Assembly (NCBI GenBank): GCA_964458265.1
Contig: CAYWIF010000003.1
Span: 62,001 to 126,000 of the forward strand
Direction: 5' to 3'
DNA length: 64,000 nucleotides
DNA from: JAGVSR01 sp964458265
Lineage (GTDB): Bacteria; Pseudomonadota; Alphaproteobacteria; Rhizobiales; Hyphomicrobiaceae
Shown here in pieces: positions 24,878 to 34,800 of the stretch. The notes under the pieces were generated by a model, which searched no databases, was not told the DNA's origin, and saw only the letters and a list, made by a program, of their open reading frames with translations. Position 1 is the stretch's first letter, and each line of letters starts with the position of its first letter. A program made the translations under genes and the position numbers.

Positions 24878-25207
24878 ATGGAATTGCTCGTTTCCGTGGC
24901 GCTTGGTGTGCTTACAGCCAGTGGCGTCTATCTCATTCTAAGGCCCACGACGTTCTCGGTCGTGCTCGGGCTGACGCTGCTTTCCTATGCCGTCAATGTG
25001 CTGATTTTTTTCAGCGGGCGATTGAAGGCGACGGCGCCGCCGCTGACTGTGGAGGGATTGTCGCGGCAAGCCGATCCATTGCCCCAGGCACTTGTGTTGA
25101 CGGCCATCGTCATCGGTTTTGGCATGACCGCCTATCTGCTGGCGCTGGCCCTGAAGGGCAAGGCCGAGAGCGGGACGGATCACGTCGATGCAGGTGAGCC
25201 GCGATAA
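24878..25207 (+). CDS. mnhC: Mrp/Mnh antiporter subunit C
   Basis: A 109-residue, three-helix NuoK-like subunit. It starts at ATG 24878, four bases after the mnhA stop with AAAGGGAGG just upstream, and contains GVYLILRPTTFSVVLGLTLLSYAVNVLIF and DPLPQALVLTAIVIGFGMTA, the conserved NuoK/MnhC signature. Its stop shares one base with the mnhD start (TAATG), so translation is coupled. Confidence 0.95.
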   Translation: MELLVSVALGVLTASGVYLILRPTTFSVVLGLTLLSYAVNVLIFFSGRLKATAPPLTVEGLSRQADPLPQALVLTAIVIGFGMTAYLLALALKGKAESGTDHVDAGEPR

Positions 25208-26745
25208 TGGCGCACCTTCCCATCCTGCCGGTTCTCCTGCCGTTACTTGCCGCAGTTTTGCTGTTGATCGGCACGAGCGCCGACGTTGGCGTGAAGCGGG
25301 CGATCTCGGGTTCAGGGATCGTCTTGCTCGTCTTGGCGGCAGCAGCACAGGTGGCCGCAGCAGGCGACGGCACCATCTCTGTTTACAAGCTCGGCGACTG
25401 GCCCGCGCCTTATGGCATCGTCCTGGTGCTGGACCGCCTGTCGGCGATCATGGTTGCGCTGACGAGCCTGCTTTCCGTGCCGGTCTTCATTGCGGCAACG
25501 GCGGGGACGGATACGCGTGGGCCGCACTTCCACGCCTTTTTGCAATTCCAGCTCATGGGATTGAACGGTGCGTTTCTGACGGGCGACCTGTTCAATCTGT
25601 TCGTGTTCTTCGAGATCCTGCTGCTGGCGTCCTACGGGCTTCTCGTGCATGGCGGAGGCCTAGTGCGAGCGCGGGCTGGGATCGCGTACGTCGTGCTCAA
25701 TTTGAGCGGCTCGGCCTTGTTTCTGATCGCGCTAGGGCTCTTGTACGGGTTTCTCGGCACGCTCAACATGGCCGATTTCGGAACCCGGTTGCAGCTTGTT
25801 GCGCCCGAAGACCAAGGCGTTGTCGCCGTGACTTGCGCGCTCCTCGTCACGGTCTTTCTGCTGAAGGCGGCGGTGCTGCCAATCGGGTTCTGGCTGCCGC
25901 ATGTCTACACGGCGGCGACGCTGCCAGTGGCGGCGCTGTTCGTGATCATGACGAAAGTCGGAATCTATGCGCTGCTTCGCGTGGTGACGATCGGGTTGCT
26001 CGCAACGCCCTGGTCGGCGGGTCTTCTGCAGCCGTGGCTGACGTGGCTCGCACTTGGCACGATTGCAATTGGGGCAGCGGGAATGCTGGCAGCGAGAAGT
26101 TTCGCCGGTATTGCCGCAAATCTCGTGCTGGTGTCGGGCGGGACGCTGTTGCTGGCGGTGGCAGAACCCACGGCGGTTTCGATCGGCGCTGCGCTCTACT
26201 ATCTCGTGCAATCGACGCTGGTGACGGGTGCGCTGTTTCTATTGGCCGATGCCATCGGGCGGCAGCGGGGCGCTAGCGAAGATGATCTGGGGCCGGGGCC
26301 TCGCCTGCACAGCTACACGGTCCTGGGACTGATTTTTCTTGTTCTCGGCGTTGCCGCATGCGGTGCGCCGCCGCTCGCAGGGTTTATCGGCAAGATCATG
26401 ATGATGCAGGCGATGGAAGCATCGGCGTATCCGGCGCTGGTGTGGGTGGCGCTGATTTTGTCGGGGTTCGTTGCGGCACTCGTTCTGGCGCGGGCGGCGA
26501 GCGTGTTCTTCTGGGAGCCCGGTGCACCTGGCATCGAGGATAAGCCAGACGTGCCATACCTGCCGGCACCGGGTTTGACGGCCGCTCTCGTCTTGATGAC
26601 GATGGCAATCATCACGATCAGCGTCGTGCCGGCCCCTGTCGCGTCATACGCCCGCGCCGCCGCCGAGCAGGTGCTGGCGCGCGAGGCCTATGTGACGAGC
26701 GTCACGGGAGATCCGGCAGCTGTGGAAAGGGAGCGGCGGCCATGA
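25207..26745 (+). CDS. mnhD: Mrp/Mnh antiporter subunit D
   Basis: A 512-residue NuoM/N-like proton-channel subunit with about 14 transmembrane helices. Family marks are FNLFVFFEILLLASYGLLVHG (with the functional Glu), LLKAAVLPIGFWLPHVYTAA and PPLAGFIGKIMMMQA. It forms the second antiporter-like channel of the complex with MnhA. Overlaps mnhC by one base and mnhE by four bases. Confidence 0.96.
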   Translation: MAHLPILPVLLPLLAAVLLLIGTSADVGVKRAISGSGIVLLVLAAAAQVAAAGDGTISVYKLGDWPAPYGIVLVLDRLSAIMVALTSLLSVPVFIAATAGTDTRGPHFHAFLQFQLMGLNGAFLTGDLFNLFVFFEILLLASYGLLVHGGGLVRARAGIAYVVLNLSGSALFLIALGLLYGFLGTLNMADFGTRLQLVAPEDQGVVAVTCALLVTVFLLKAAVLPIGFWLPHVYTAATLPVAALFVIMTKVGIYALLRVVTIGLLATPWSAGLLQPWLTWLALGTIAIGAAGMLAARSFAGIAANLVLVSGGTLLLAVAEPTAVSIGAALYYLVQSTLVTGALFLLADAIGRQRGASEDDLGPGPRLHSYTVLGLIFLVLGVAACGAPPLAGFIGKIMMMQAMEASAYPALVWVALILSGFVAALVLARAASVFFWEPGAPGIEDKPDVPYLPAPGLTAALVLMTMAIITISVVPAPVASYARAAAEQVLAREAYVTSVTGDPAAVERERRP

Positions 26746-27239
26746 CGATGCGCGAACGGCTTTTGCCGCAACCTGTTCTGACGGTCGTGATCGCGGTGCT
26801 TTGGGCGATGCTGGCAGACGACATCAGCGGCGGCACTGCGTTGCTCGGCTTGACGCTTGGATTGGTTATCCCGGTGTTCACGGCGGCATTTTGGCCGGGA
26901 CGGCCAAGGACGTTCCGCATTGGAGCCGCTCTGAAACTCGCCGTCGTCGTGCTCTATGACATTCTCGTCGCAAATATCGCCGTGGCAAGGATCGTCCTCG
27001 GCAACGTCGATACGATCCGATCCAAGTTCGTCGATGTGCCGCTCGACATGGATGATCCATACGTCGCGACCATCCTTGGCAGCATCATCACGCTGACGCC
27101 GGGGACGCTGACCATCGATATCGATATGGAGCGCCGGCTCATCCACATCCATGCGTTGGATGTACCGGACAAGTCGCTTCTCATCGCGGACATTAAAAGC
27201 CGGTACGAAACACCGCTGAAGGAGATCTTCGGATGCTGA
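26742..27239 (+). CDS. mnhE: Mrp/Mnh antiporter subunit E
   Basis: A 165-residue membrane subunit: about three N-terminal helices then a cytoplasmic domain. DPYVATILGSIITLTPGTLTID is the MnhE hallmark, followed by LIHIHALD. It overlaps mnhD by four bases and mnhF by seven. Required for assembly of the complex in other species. Confidence 0.94.
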   Translation: MTMRERLLPQPVLTVVIAVLWAMLADDISGGTALLGLTLGLVIPVFTAAFWPGRPRTFRIGAALKLAVVVLYDILVANIAVARIVLGNVDTIRSKFVDVPLDMDDPYVATILGSIITLTPGTLTIDIDMERRLIHIHALDVPDKSLLIADIKSRYETPLKEIFGC

Positions 27240-27502
27240 CGAGTGCCATCACGATCAGCCTCGGACTGGTGGGGCTTGCGACCGCTCTGACCCTTTGGCG
27301 GCTGGCACGCGGACCAACCATGCCGGACCGCATTCTGGCGCTCGATACCCTGGCCATCGATGTGATTGCGATCGTCGTTCTCATGGGGCTTGCGACGGGT
27401 AGCGTGTTCTCGTTCGAGGCGGCGCTGCTTATTGCGATGATGGGGTTCGTCGGTACCGTGGCGCTCTGCAAATATCTCATCGGCCGCAGCATCATAGAAT
27501 AA
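27233..27502 (+). CDS. mnhF: Mrp/Mnh antiporter subunit F
   Basis: An 89-residue three-helix subunit. RGPTMPDRILALDTLAID is the MnhF signature between helices one and two. It overlaps the mnhE end by seven bases, and mnhG follows after 11 bases, so all subunits appear to be made from one transcript. Confidence 0.93.
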   Translation: MLTSAITISLGLVGLATALTLWRLARGPTMPDRILALDTLAIDVIAIVVLMGLATGSVFSFEAALLIAMMGFVGTVALCKYLIGRSIIE

Positions 27503-27513
27503 GGTGGGCCATC

Positions 27514-27819
27514 ATGTACGCGGAAGAGATTGCTTCGTTCTTGATCGTGACCGGTGGCTTCTTCGTGCTGCTTGGATCCGTGGCTCTCATTAGATTGCCG
27601 AATATATTCGCGCGGCTGCATGGACCGACCAAAGCGACAACGCTGGGGGTCGGCGCCATCGTCATTGCCACAACCGTGGCAGCGTATGCTCAATCCGGGG
27701 ACATCAGCCTCAAAGAGCTGGCTATTTCGCTGTTTTTGTTCATTACGGCGCCGGTTTCGGCGCACCTGATCGCCAAGGCCGCAATAGCGGCCAAGGCGGC
27801 CGGCCGCGACGGCGATTAG
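27514..27819 (+). CDS. mnhG: Mrp/Mnh antiporter subunit G
   Basis: A 101-residue three-helix subunit and the last of the operon. FFVLLGSVALIRLPNIFARLHG and KATTLGVGAIVIA are the family signature, followed by ITAPVSAHLIAKAA. The 154 bp after its stop contain no further mrp gene; the next gene is a small secreted protein with its own ribosome binding site. Confidence 0.94.
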   Translation: MYAEEIASFLIVTGGFFVLLGSVALIRLPNIFARLHGPTKATTLGVGAIVIATTVAAYAQSGDISLKELAISLFLFITAPVSAHLIAKAAIAAKAAGRDGD

Positions 27820-27973
27820 GCGTTCGCGCGTGCAGCGGTGCGGTCGTGTTGGTTTCGCATCATACGCCAAAAATCATGCTTGCTTGCTTCTGATCCCGTT
27901 CTGGCGTCTTCCGCGCGTCGCCCGCCGGGCGCATAGTCTCCTTCTGGGGTCGTGTCGTTTGGGAGGTCGGAAA

Positions 27974-28240
27974 ATGAAAAGCTTGAAAGTTGGCGGAATC
28001 GTCATTTCGGTATGTGCGCTCGTGCTGGCGTCGGCGCCGGCGTCGGCGAAGCACCACTGCAAGCGGGTGGGTGCGAGCGCGACAGCCGTGACGAAAGAAG
28101 TCTCGAAGGCTCTCGCGAAGGAAGCGCTTTATCAGTCGAATTTGTTCGCCGGCCGCAAGGGCAGGGGACACGTTGACGTGAGCTGCAAGTACCTCGGTGT
28201 GTTCACGAAATGCACCGCGCGCCAGGTGGCCTGCAAGTAG
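27974..28240 (+). CDS. Small secreted cysteine-containing protein
   Basis: An 88-residue product. ATG 27974 follows GGGAGGTCGG and opens a Sec signal peptide (MKSLKVGGIVISVCALVLA, cleavage at ASA before KHHC). The mature ~63 residues are basic and contain four cysteines (KHHCKR, VSCKY, FTKCTA, VACK), enough for two disulfides. The frame runs back to 27830 without credible coding. Function unknown; I know no family for it. Confidence 0.65.
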   Translation: MKSLKVGGIVISVCALVLASAPASAKHHCKRVGASATAVTKEVSKALAKEALYQSNLFAGRKGRGHVDVSCKYLGVFTKCTARQVACK

Positions 28241-28252
28241 CAAACACAGCTA

Positions 28253-28278
28253 TGGCGCCAGGCCTCAGCGTGGCGCCA
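28253..28278. terminator. Possible bidirectional terminator
   Basis: Two copies of the palindrome TGGCGCCA, ten bases apart, can form an 8-bp stem between the convergent small secreted gene and the transglutaminase gene. There is no real T tract on either side, so this is a weak call. Confidence 0.35.
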
Positions 28279-28283
28279 ACGGT

Positions 28284-29156
28284 TTATGCCGGTACGACAT
28301 CAACGCCGACGGAGACCGTGTGGTCGCCGCCGCCTAGCAGCACGCCTCCGATCGGGCTGATGTCGTCGTAGTCGCGGCCGTACGCGATGGTGATATGCTC
28401 GTCGGAGACGATGAGGCCGTTCGTGGGGTCGAGATCGGTCCAGCCGGCTTCGGGGGACCAGACGGAAATCCAGGCGTGGGAGGCATCCGCGCCCTGCAAG
28501 CGCGGCTGGCCCGGCGGCGGGTGGGTGAGGATGTACCCGCTGACATAGCGTGCCGGTATGCGCATCGCGCGGAGGGCGGCCAGCATCACGTGGGCGAAAT
28601 CCTGGCACACGCCGCGACGATCCCGCATCACTTTCGTGATCGGCGTCGAAATGTCGGTCGCGGCCGGGTCGAATGTAAAATCGTCGAAAATGCGCTGGTT
28701 CAGTTCGATGGCGGCGTCGAGGAGGGGCCGGCCAGAGCGGAAAGATTTGGCGGCATAGTCTTCGATTTCAAGATTGGGCGTCGTGAGACGCGAAGCGCAG
28801 CGGTATTGCAGCACGTCGAGGTCGAGCCGGCGGCCGGTTTCCAGAATGTGGACGTCGAGCAAATTCCACGGCGTCGTGCGCGAGGGGTCGATATCCGGCG
28901 GCGGGTCGACGGTGATGGTGCTGCGCGCCAGCAGGATCAATTCGCGGTGGAGAACTTCGATGTCGAGCAGAACAACAGGATTGCCGAATGCGTCGATGCT
29001 TTCCTGGCGGAGTGCCGGCGCCGGATCGACAATGAGACTGTGATGGCGCACGACCTGCCGCAGGCAGGGGCGCGGCGACATGTGGATCAAGTGCTGCGAC
29101 TGGATCACCGGCTGCTCGTAGACGTAATGCGTGCGGTGGCTGACATCGAACATCAT
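28284..29156 (-). CDS. Transglutaminase-like cysteine protease family protein
   Basis: A 290-residue protein with an N-terminal beta-sandwich of the bacterial transglutaminase-like type (residues 1-80, FDVSHRTHYVYEQPV) and a papain-like transglutaminase core. The catalytic triad is Cys184 in RRGVCQDFAHVML, His227 in ASHAWISVW and Asp242 in WTDLDPTNG. Such proteins are predicted peptidases or peptide-bond-forming enzymes. It is the last gene of a minus-strand cassette and overlaps the ATP-grasp/alpha-E gene by four bases. Confidence 0.92.
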   Translation of the reverse strand: MMFDVSHRTHYVYEQPVIQSQHLIHMSPRPCLRQVVRHHSLIVDPAPALRQESIDAFGNPVVLLDIEVLHRELILLARSTITVDPPPDIDPSRTTPWNLLDVHILETGRRLDLDVLQYRCASRLTTPNLEIEDYAAKSFRSGRPLLDAAIELNQRIFDDFTFDPAATDISTPITKVMRDRRGVCQDFAHVMLAALRAMRIPARYVSGYILTHPPPGQPRLQGADASHAWISVWSPEAGWTDLDPTNGLIVSDEHITIAYGRDYDDISPIGGVLLGGGDHTVSVGVDVVPA

Positions 29157-31738
29157 GAGCCATGCTCGGCGCGGCTTTGCGGCTCGATGCGGGTGTGGAC
29201 GCGATGCGGCGCATCTTCGGTGAGATTGAAATAGTGGCGCGAGATGGCATTGGACAATGCCGGCAGCAATTGAATCTGTTCCAGCATGACGCGTTCGAGC
29301 GTGGCGCCGTTCGTTTCCCGGGCCATGGCTTCGACGTCGGCCAGCCGAATGGCGGTGAGGAGCGCCAAGATCAACCGGCGATCTTCAGGTAGCGTCGTCG
29401 ATTGCTTGCCGCCGGGAAGCCGTTCGAGACGGCGTGAGAGGGCCGCCAATTGATAAGCGAGGCTGCGCGGGTTGGTTTCGTCGAGCAGCAGGAGGTCGAG
29501 AACGAGCGCCAGCATCGGGTCGAGCCGATAGCGCGAGCGATAGGTGATGAAGCTGTCGGCGAGTTCCAGGAGCAGGAGGAGGCTTGCGGTTTCTTCTTCG
29601 GGGCCGGGAATTGGAATGAATAGCGTGAGGATTGCTTCGCTGAGATTGTAGGCGCGCTCGAGGCGGCGACCCATGTCGAGGAAGGACCAGCCGTGATTGC
29701 GGGTCATGTTCTCGTGCATCAGGCCGTTGAAGGCGGCGATCGAGGCCAGGCCTTCGTCGAGAAGATCGAGAACGGCGACGGGCGGTGCTGCGGCAAGTGT
29801 CGTGACCCAGGTATCGCCGGGGCGGAAACGCGAGAGGGCCTGCCAAGCCTCAAGTGAAAGACGGTCGCGGGCAAGGTGGGCGACGCGATAGAGGCCGTCG
29901 AACGTATTCTCCAATGTGCGGTGGCCCGTGGAACTGCTGATCAGGCTGGTGCACAGCCTCTCAATTTCCAGGTCGCCGGCGAGGGTGCGCGCGGCCGTGC
30001 CGGCCTTGTCGGATTTCGAGAGCAACAGGGTGAGACACTTGCGGGCGGCATTGCGCCCGCTGGCCGGCCCGCCGTCTTCCTCGACCCGGCGGAGAGCGCC
30101 ACGCAAGACGCGCATGGTCCAGTCGGCCCGTTCGCTGTAACGGCCGAGCCAGAAGAGGTCATCGGCGACGCGGCTTTGAATAACCCGCTGGGAGCGTTCG
30201 ACGCGAGCCGTTTCGAGCGTCGGGCGCCAGAGGCTCACGTGCGGGGCTTGTTCGGCATCGGAGATCACCCAGACATCGCGCGTGTGGCCGTCTGGCGCCG
30301 AGAGGGCGACGGCGCGTTCCGGATCGACGGTCATGGCGAGGCCGCCCGGCATCGCCTGATAACCGGCAGGCGTGCGAGCGACGAAGAATCGGGCGGCGAA
30401 TGGCCTGGATTCGAGGCCGTCGCGGACGACGATCGGCGCGCGGCTGAAGCCAATCTTTTCCTCGGCAACGAGGCGGGCGCCGTGGAGCTTGATTTCGCGT
30501 TTGAGGATTTCGAGGTCGGCTTCGGACAACGCGCGGGTGTCCTGGCCGAGAGCGGCCTGGCCTGGTCTGCCGGTGCCTTCCTGGGCCTTGCGGACGACAA
30601 GACCGTCAAGATTGGCCAGAACATGCGCGCGGGAGGCGGCGTCGCCAAGCCAAAACCGGCGGGCATCGGGCAGGCGGAGTTCTTCGCCCAGGAGGCGTTC
30701 GCAGATTTGCGGAAGGTAGCAACCGATGGCGCGGTTCTGGACGAGGGCCGATCCGATCGGATTGACGATGAGGCGCGGTTGGCGGCGCCAGACGCGCATG
30801 AGGCCCGCGGGTCCGTCGAAGCCTCCGGGGTCAAGTTCGAGCGGGTCGCTGGAGCGTCCATCGATGCAACGCACGACGAGGTCGATTTCCTTCAGGCCTT
30901 CGAGCGTTTTCAAATAGACCTGATTGCCCTTGGTGCGCAGGTCGGAACCCTCGACGAGGAGGTAGCCGAGGTAGCGTGCGATGTAGGCATGGGAGAAATA
31001 GTCTTCATGCAAAGGTCCGGGTGTCAGGAGCGCGATGCGCGCGTTCTCACGGCCGCTGTGGGCGGTGAGTGTCGCCTGTACCTTGTGGAAAAATGGTGCC
31101 AGCCGGACGCCGTTGCAGAGTTTGAACACGTCGCCCGCGATGTGCGTGTGGACCACGCGGTTGGCCAGCGCGAAACCGATGCCTGCCAAGGTCTCCGTGT
31201 GGTTGTCGATGATGCGCCACTGCCCGTCGTGACCTCGCGCGAGGTCGGCAGCATAGAATTGCAGGCCACCGGCTTCGTTGATAACGCCCTGTGCCGGGCG
31301 GATAAAGGCGGTGTCGGAAAAGACAAGTTCGGGAGGCAGCAGGCCTTCGCGCATCAAAAGTTGCGGCCCGTAGAGGTCGGAGAGGATCGCGTCGGACAGC
31401 CGGGCACGCTGCGTCAGGGCTTGTTCGAGCCAGTGCCACTCGGCGGCCGAAATCATCAGCGGGGCTAAATCGAGCTGCCAGCGCTGATTGGGTTTGTGGG
31501 GGTCGGAGAAAATGTCGTAGGCGATGCCGGTGTCGCGCACGCGCCGGTAGAGCCGGGCAGCGCGTGCGGCCCGGTCGGACTCGGAGAGTTCGCCGAGACC
31601 ATTTAGGAATGCGCGCCAATGAGCGCGCGGCTGTCCGGCGGCGTCCAACAGTTCGTCGTAGCCCGAGCCGGCGGCGGCACGGTAGCTGGCGACGAGGTCC
31701 GTTTGGAGGCCCGCGCCGGTAAGGGCCGCTTGTTTCAT
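29153..31738 (-). CDS. Circularly permuted ATP-grasp / alpha-E domain fusion protein
   Basis: An 861-residue fusion. Residues ~60-480 are a circularly permuted ATP-grasp ligase (CP_ATPgrasp, formerly DUF404/DUF407): LTPGPLHEDYFSHAYIARYL, LVRCIDGRSSDPLELDP-like segment and VNPIGSALVQNRA are typical. Residues ~520-850 are the all-helical alpha-E domain (formerly DUF403), opening SRVADDLFWLGRYSERAD. In many genomes these are separate genes; here they are one. ATP-grasp members form peptide-like amide bonds, so a ligase role is expected. ATG 31738 is preferred over a GTG at 31777. Four-base overlap with the downstream transglutaminase. Confidence 0.92.
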   Translation of the reverse strand: MKQAALTGAGLQTDLVASYRAAAGSGYDELLDAAGQPRAHWRAFLNGLGELSESDRAARAARLYRRVRDTGIAYDIFSDPHKPNQRWQLDLAPLMISAAEWHWLEQALTQRARLSDAILSDLYGPQLLMREGLLPPELVFSDTAFIRPAQGVINEAGGLQFYAADLARGHDGQWRIIDNHTETLAGIGFALANRVVHTHIAGDVFKLCNGVRLAPFFHKVQATLTAHSGRENARIALLTPGPLHEDYFSHAYIARYLGYLLVEGSDLRTKGNQVYLKTLEGLKEIDLVVRCIDGRSSDPLELDPGGFDGPAGLMRVWRRQPRLIVNPIGSALVQNRAIGCYLPQICERLLGEELRLPDARRFWLGDAASRAHVLANLDGLVVRKAQEGTGRPGQAALGQDTRALSEADLEILKREIKLHGARLVAEEKIGFSRAPIVVRDGLESRPFAARFFVARTPAGYQAMPGGLAMTVDPERAVALSAPDGHTRDVWVISDAEQAPHVSLWRPTLETARVERSQRVIQSRVADDLFWLGRYSERADWTMRVLRGALRRVEEDGGPASGRNAARKCLTLLLSKSDKAGTAARTLAGDLEIERLCTSLISSSTGHRTLENTFDGLYRVAHLARDRLSLEAWQALSRFRPGDTWVTTLAAAPPVAVLDLLDEGLASIAAFNGLMHENMTRNHGWSFLDMGRRLERAYNLSEAILTLFIPIPGPEEETASLLLLLELADSFITYRSRYRLDPMLALVLDLLLLDETNPRSLAYQLAALSRRLERLPGGKQSTTLPEDRRLILALLTAIRLADVEAMARETNGATLERVMLEQIQLLPALSNAISRHYFNLTEDAPHRVHTRIEPQSRAEHGS

Positions 31739-31870
31739 TGGTGTTGGGCCCTGCCCATCGTCACGTGTTCCCCCCACACGCCTTCGCCCCCGACTGCGCG
31801 CGAACCGACTATCTGACCGAATCGGCAGGGCTGCAACCTTTCAGGACCGGGCGAGGTAAACGGCTAGGCA

Positions 31871-34800
31871 TTAGAACCTGCGGCGCAAATCGAGGGTGCA
31901 GGGGTAATCGGGATTGCGCAGCGGCGAGGCGGGTTGCAGGAGGCCGGCGGTGTGGCCCGTGTTCTCGAAGCGGGCGAGGCGGCGGCCCTCGGCTTCGTAG
32001 GCGTTGACGGGGAAACTCTCGAAGTTGCGGCCGCCGGGGTGGGCCACGTGATAGCGGCAGCCGGCGATCGAGCGGCCGGACCAGGTGTCGACAATATCCA
32101 GGACGAGCGGAACATGCGGGGCGATGGTGGGGTGCAAAGCCGATGGCGGTCCCCATGCACGAAACCGGATGCCGCAGACCGCTTCGCCAGGCGTGCCTGT
32201 CGGGTTCAACGGCAAAGCGCGGCCGTTGCAGGTGACTGTGAAGCGCTCGCCGACCAGTCCGTGAACCTTCGCCTCGATGCGCTCAAGGGAGCTGTCCACG
32301 TATCGTGCCGTGCCGCCCGGCGAGCCTTCTTCGCCAAGGACGTGCCAGGGCTCGAGGGCCTGGCGCAGTTCGAGCCCGACATCGAAGGCCGTGATCGAAC
32401 CGAGCTTGGGGAAGCGGAAATCGAGGTGAGGACGGAACCAGTCCAGCTCGATGGTCAGGCCGTGGGTTTGAAGATCGTCTATCACCGCAGCGAAATCCGA
32501 CCAGATGTAGTGCGGCAACATAAAGCGGTCGTGCAGCGCCGTGCCCCAGCGGACGAGCCTTTGCCGATAGGGACGTTCCCAGAAGCGAACGACGAGGGCA
32601 CGCAAGAGCAGTTGCTGCGCGAGGCTCATGCGTGCGTGCGGCGGCATTTCGAACGAGCGGAACTCGACGAGGCCGAGCCTGCCGGTGGCGCCGTCGGGCG
32701 AATAGAGCTTGTCGATGCAGATCTCGGCGCGGTGTGTATTGCCCGTCACGTCGATGAGGAGGTTGCGAAAAATGCGGTCGACGAGCCAGGGCGGAACGGT
32801 GGCTGCACCGGGATCGGGAATCTCGCCAAGGGCGATTTCCAGTTCGTAGAGGCTTTCGTGGCGGGCCTCATCGACGCGCGGGGCTTGCGACGTGGGGCCA
32901 ACGAAAAGTCCGGAGAACAGAAAAGAAAGCGATGGGTGGTTCTGCCAAAAGGCGATGATGGAAGCGAGCAGGTCGGGCCGCCGCAGGAAGGGACTATCGG
33001 CCGGGGTGAGGCCGCCGAGGACGATGTGGTTGCCGCCGCCTGTACCGGTATGGCGGCCGTCGAGCATGAATTTTTCCGCCGAGAGGCGCGAATGGTGGGC
33101 CTCTTCGTAGAATGCCACCGTGTTTGCAACGGTTTCGTCCCAACTAGTGGCCGGATGTACGTTGACTTCGATAACGCCGGGGTCCGGCGTGACTTTGATG
33201 ACCTTGAGGCGCGGGTCGTCCGGCGGCGGGTAGCCTTCGATGTGGATAGCGGTTTGTGTCGCGCGCGCAGTGTCTTCGATCGCGGCGACGAGAGCGGCAT
33301 AATCTTCGGCGTCCTGAAGCGGCGGCATGAAGACGCAAATTCGTCCGTCGCGCGGCTCCACGGCCAGCGCGGTGCGGACAGCTCCAACGAGCTCGCTAAC
33401 GCCGGAGGCGGGCGGCTGATCATCTTCCGCGTTCACCCTGCGGTAGTTTTGAACCATGACATCGCGCGCGGGCAACGCCGGCGCCGGCGCTAGTGGATCG
33501 CGCGGTACGACATGGGGATATTGGCTCTCCGGCTTGATGACAGGAAGCGACGCCAGCGGCAGGCGAAATCCGGCGGGCGAGTCGCCGGGAACGAGGAAGA
33601 GCTTGTCGCGGCGCAGCGCCCATCGTTCGGTGACCCAGCGGCGGCCGCGGTCGCGTGACGACCAGGCCTGGAGCGGCAGGACGTAACTTGCTGGGGCGGT
33701 GATGCCGCGATCGAAGATGCGCACGAGCCGTTCGCGCTCGGCGGGATCATCCAACGTGTTTTCCGCCGGTGTAACACCTACGGGAAGTTTCTGTTCGACG
33801 AGTGCGAAATGAGCCGTGTCTTCATAGGCGGGAATGGCGCTGTCACGGGCAAGGCCGAGCGTCTCGCAGAGTGTTTCGGCGAACCGCGAAGCGTCGGTGA
33901 TGGTTGCGCTGGTGATGCTCGTTTCGCTCGCGATGAGCGTTGGATCGGTCCACAATGGTTGGCCGTCGGTGCGCCAGTAGAGCGCGAAAGCCCAGCGAGG
34001 CAGTTGTTCGCCGGGATACCATTTGCCCTGGCCATAGTGGAGCAGCCCCCCTGGCGCAAATCGCTTCTCAAGCCGCCGCACGAGAGTTTCGGCATAACCG
34101 CGCTTCGTGGGGCCGACAGCGGCGGTGTTCCATTCTGCGCCCTCGATGTCATCGGCGGCCACGAAGGTCGGTTCGCCGCCCATGCTGAGGCGGACGTCGC
34201 CGCTCATCAGGCGTTGATCGACGGCGTCGCCCGCTGCGAGGATCGCATCCCAGGTTTCTTCGCTGTATGGCTTCGTGACGCGAGGCGTTTCGCGAATGCG
34301 CGTGACGCCCATGTCGAAGGAGAACGAGACTTCGGCTTGTTCGTGGGCTCCGGAAATGGGCGCGGCGCTGACCGGGTGCGGCGTGGCGGCGAGCGGGATG
34401 TGGCCTTCGCCGGCGAGCAGGCCGGATGTGGCGTCGAGGCCGATCCAGCCAGCACCGGGTACATACGCCTCGGCCCAGGCGTGCAGGTCGGTGAAATCCG
34501 CCGAGGCGCCGGCTGGGCCATCGAGTGATTTCACATCCGGTGTCAACTGGATCAGATAGCCGGATACGAAACGGGCGGCGAGGCCGAGATTGCGCAGGAT
34601 CTGGACGAGCAGCCAAGCGCTGTCGCGGCAGGAGCCGCCGGTTTGCCCCAGCGTTTCTTCCGGCGTCTGCACGCCGGGCTCCATGCGGATGTAGTATTGG
34701 ATATCCTTGCTGAGCTGCCGGTTCACATCGCAGAGGAAGTCGATGGTGGTTCGGGAGGCGCGGCTGATGCGCGACAGGTATTTCTGAAGTTCCGGGCCGG

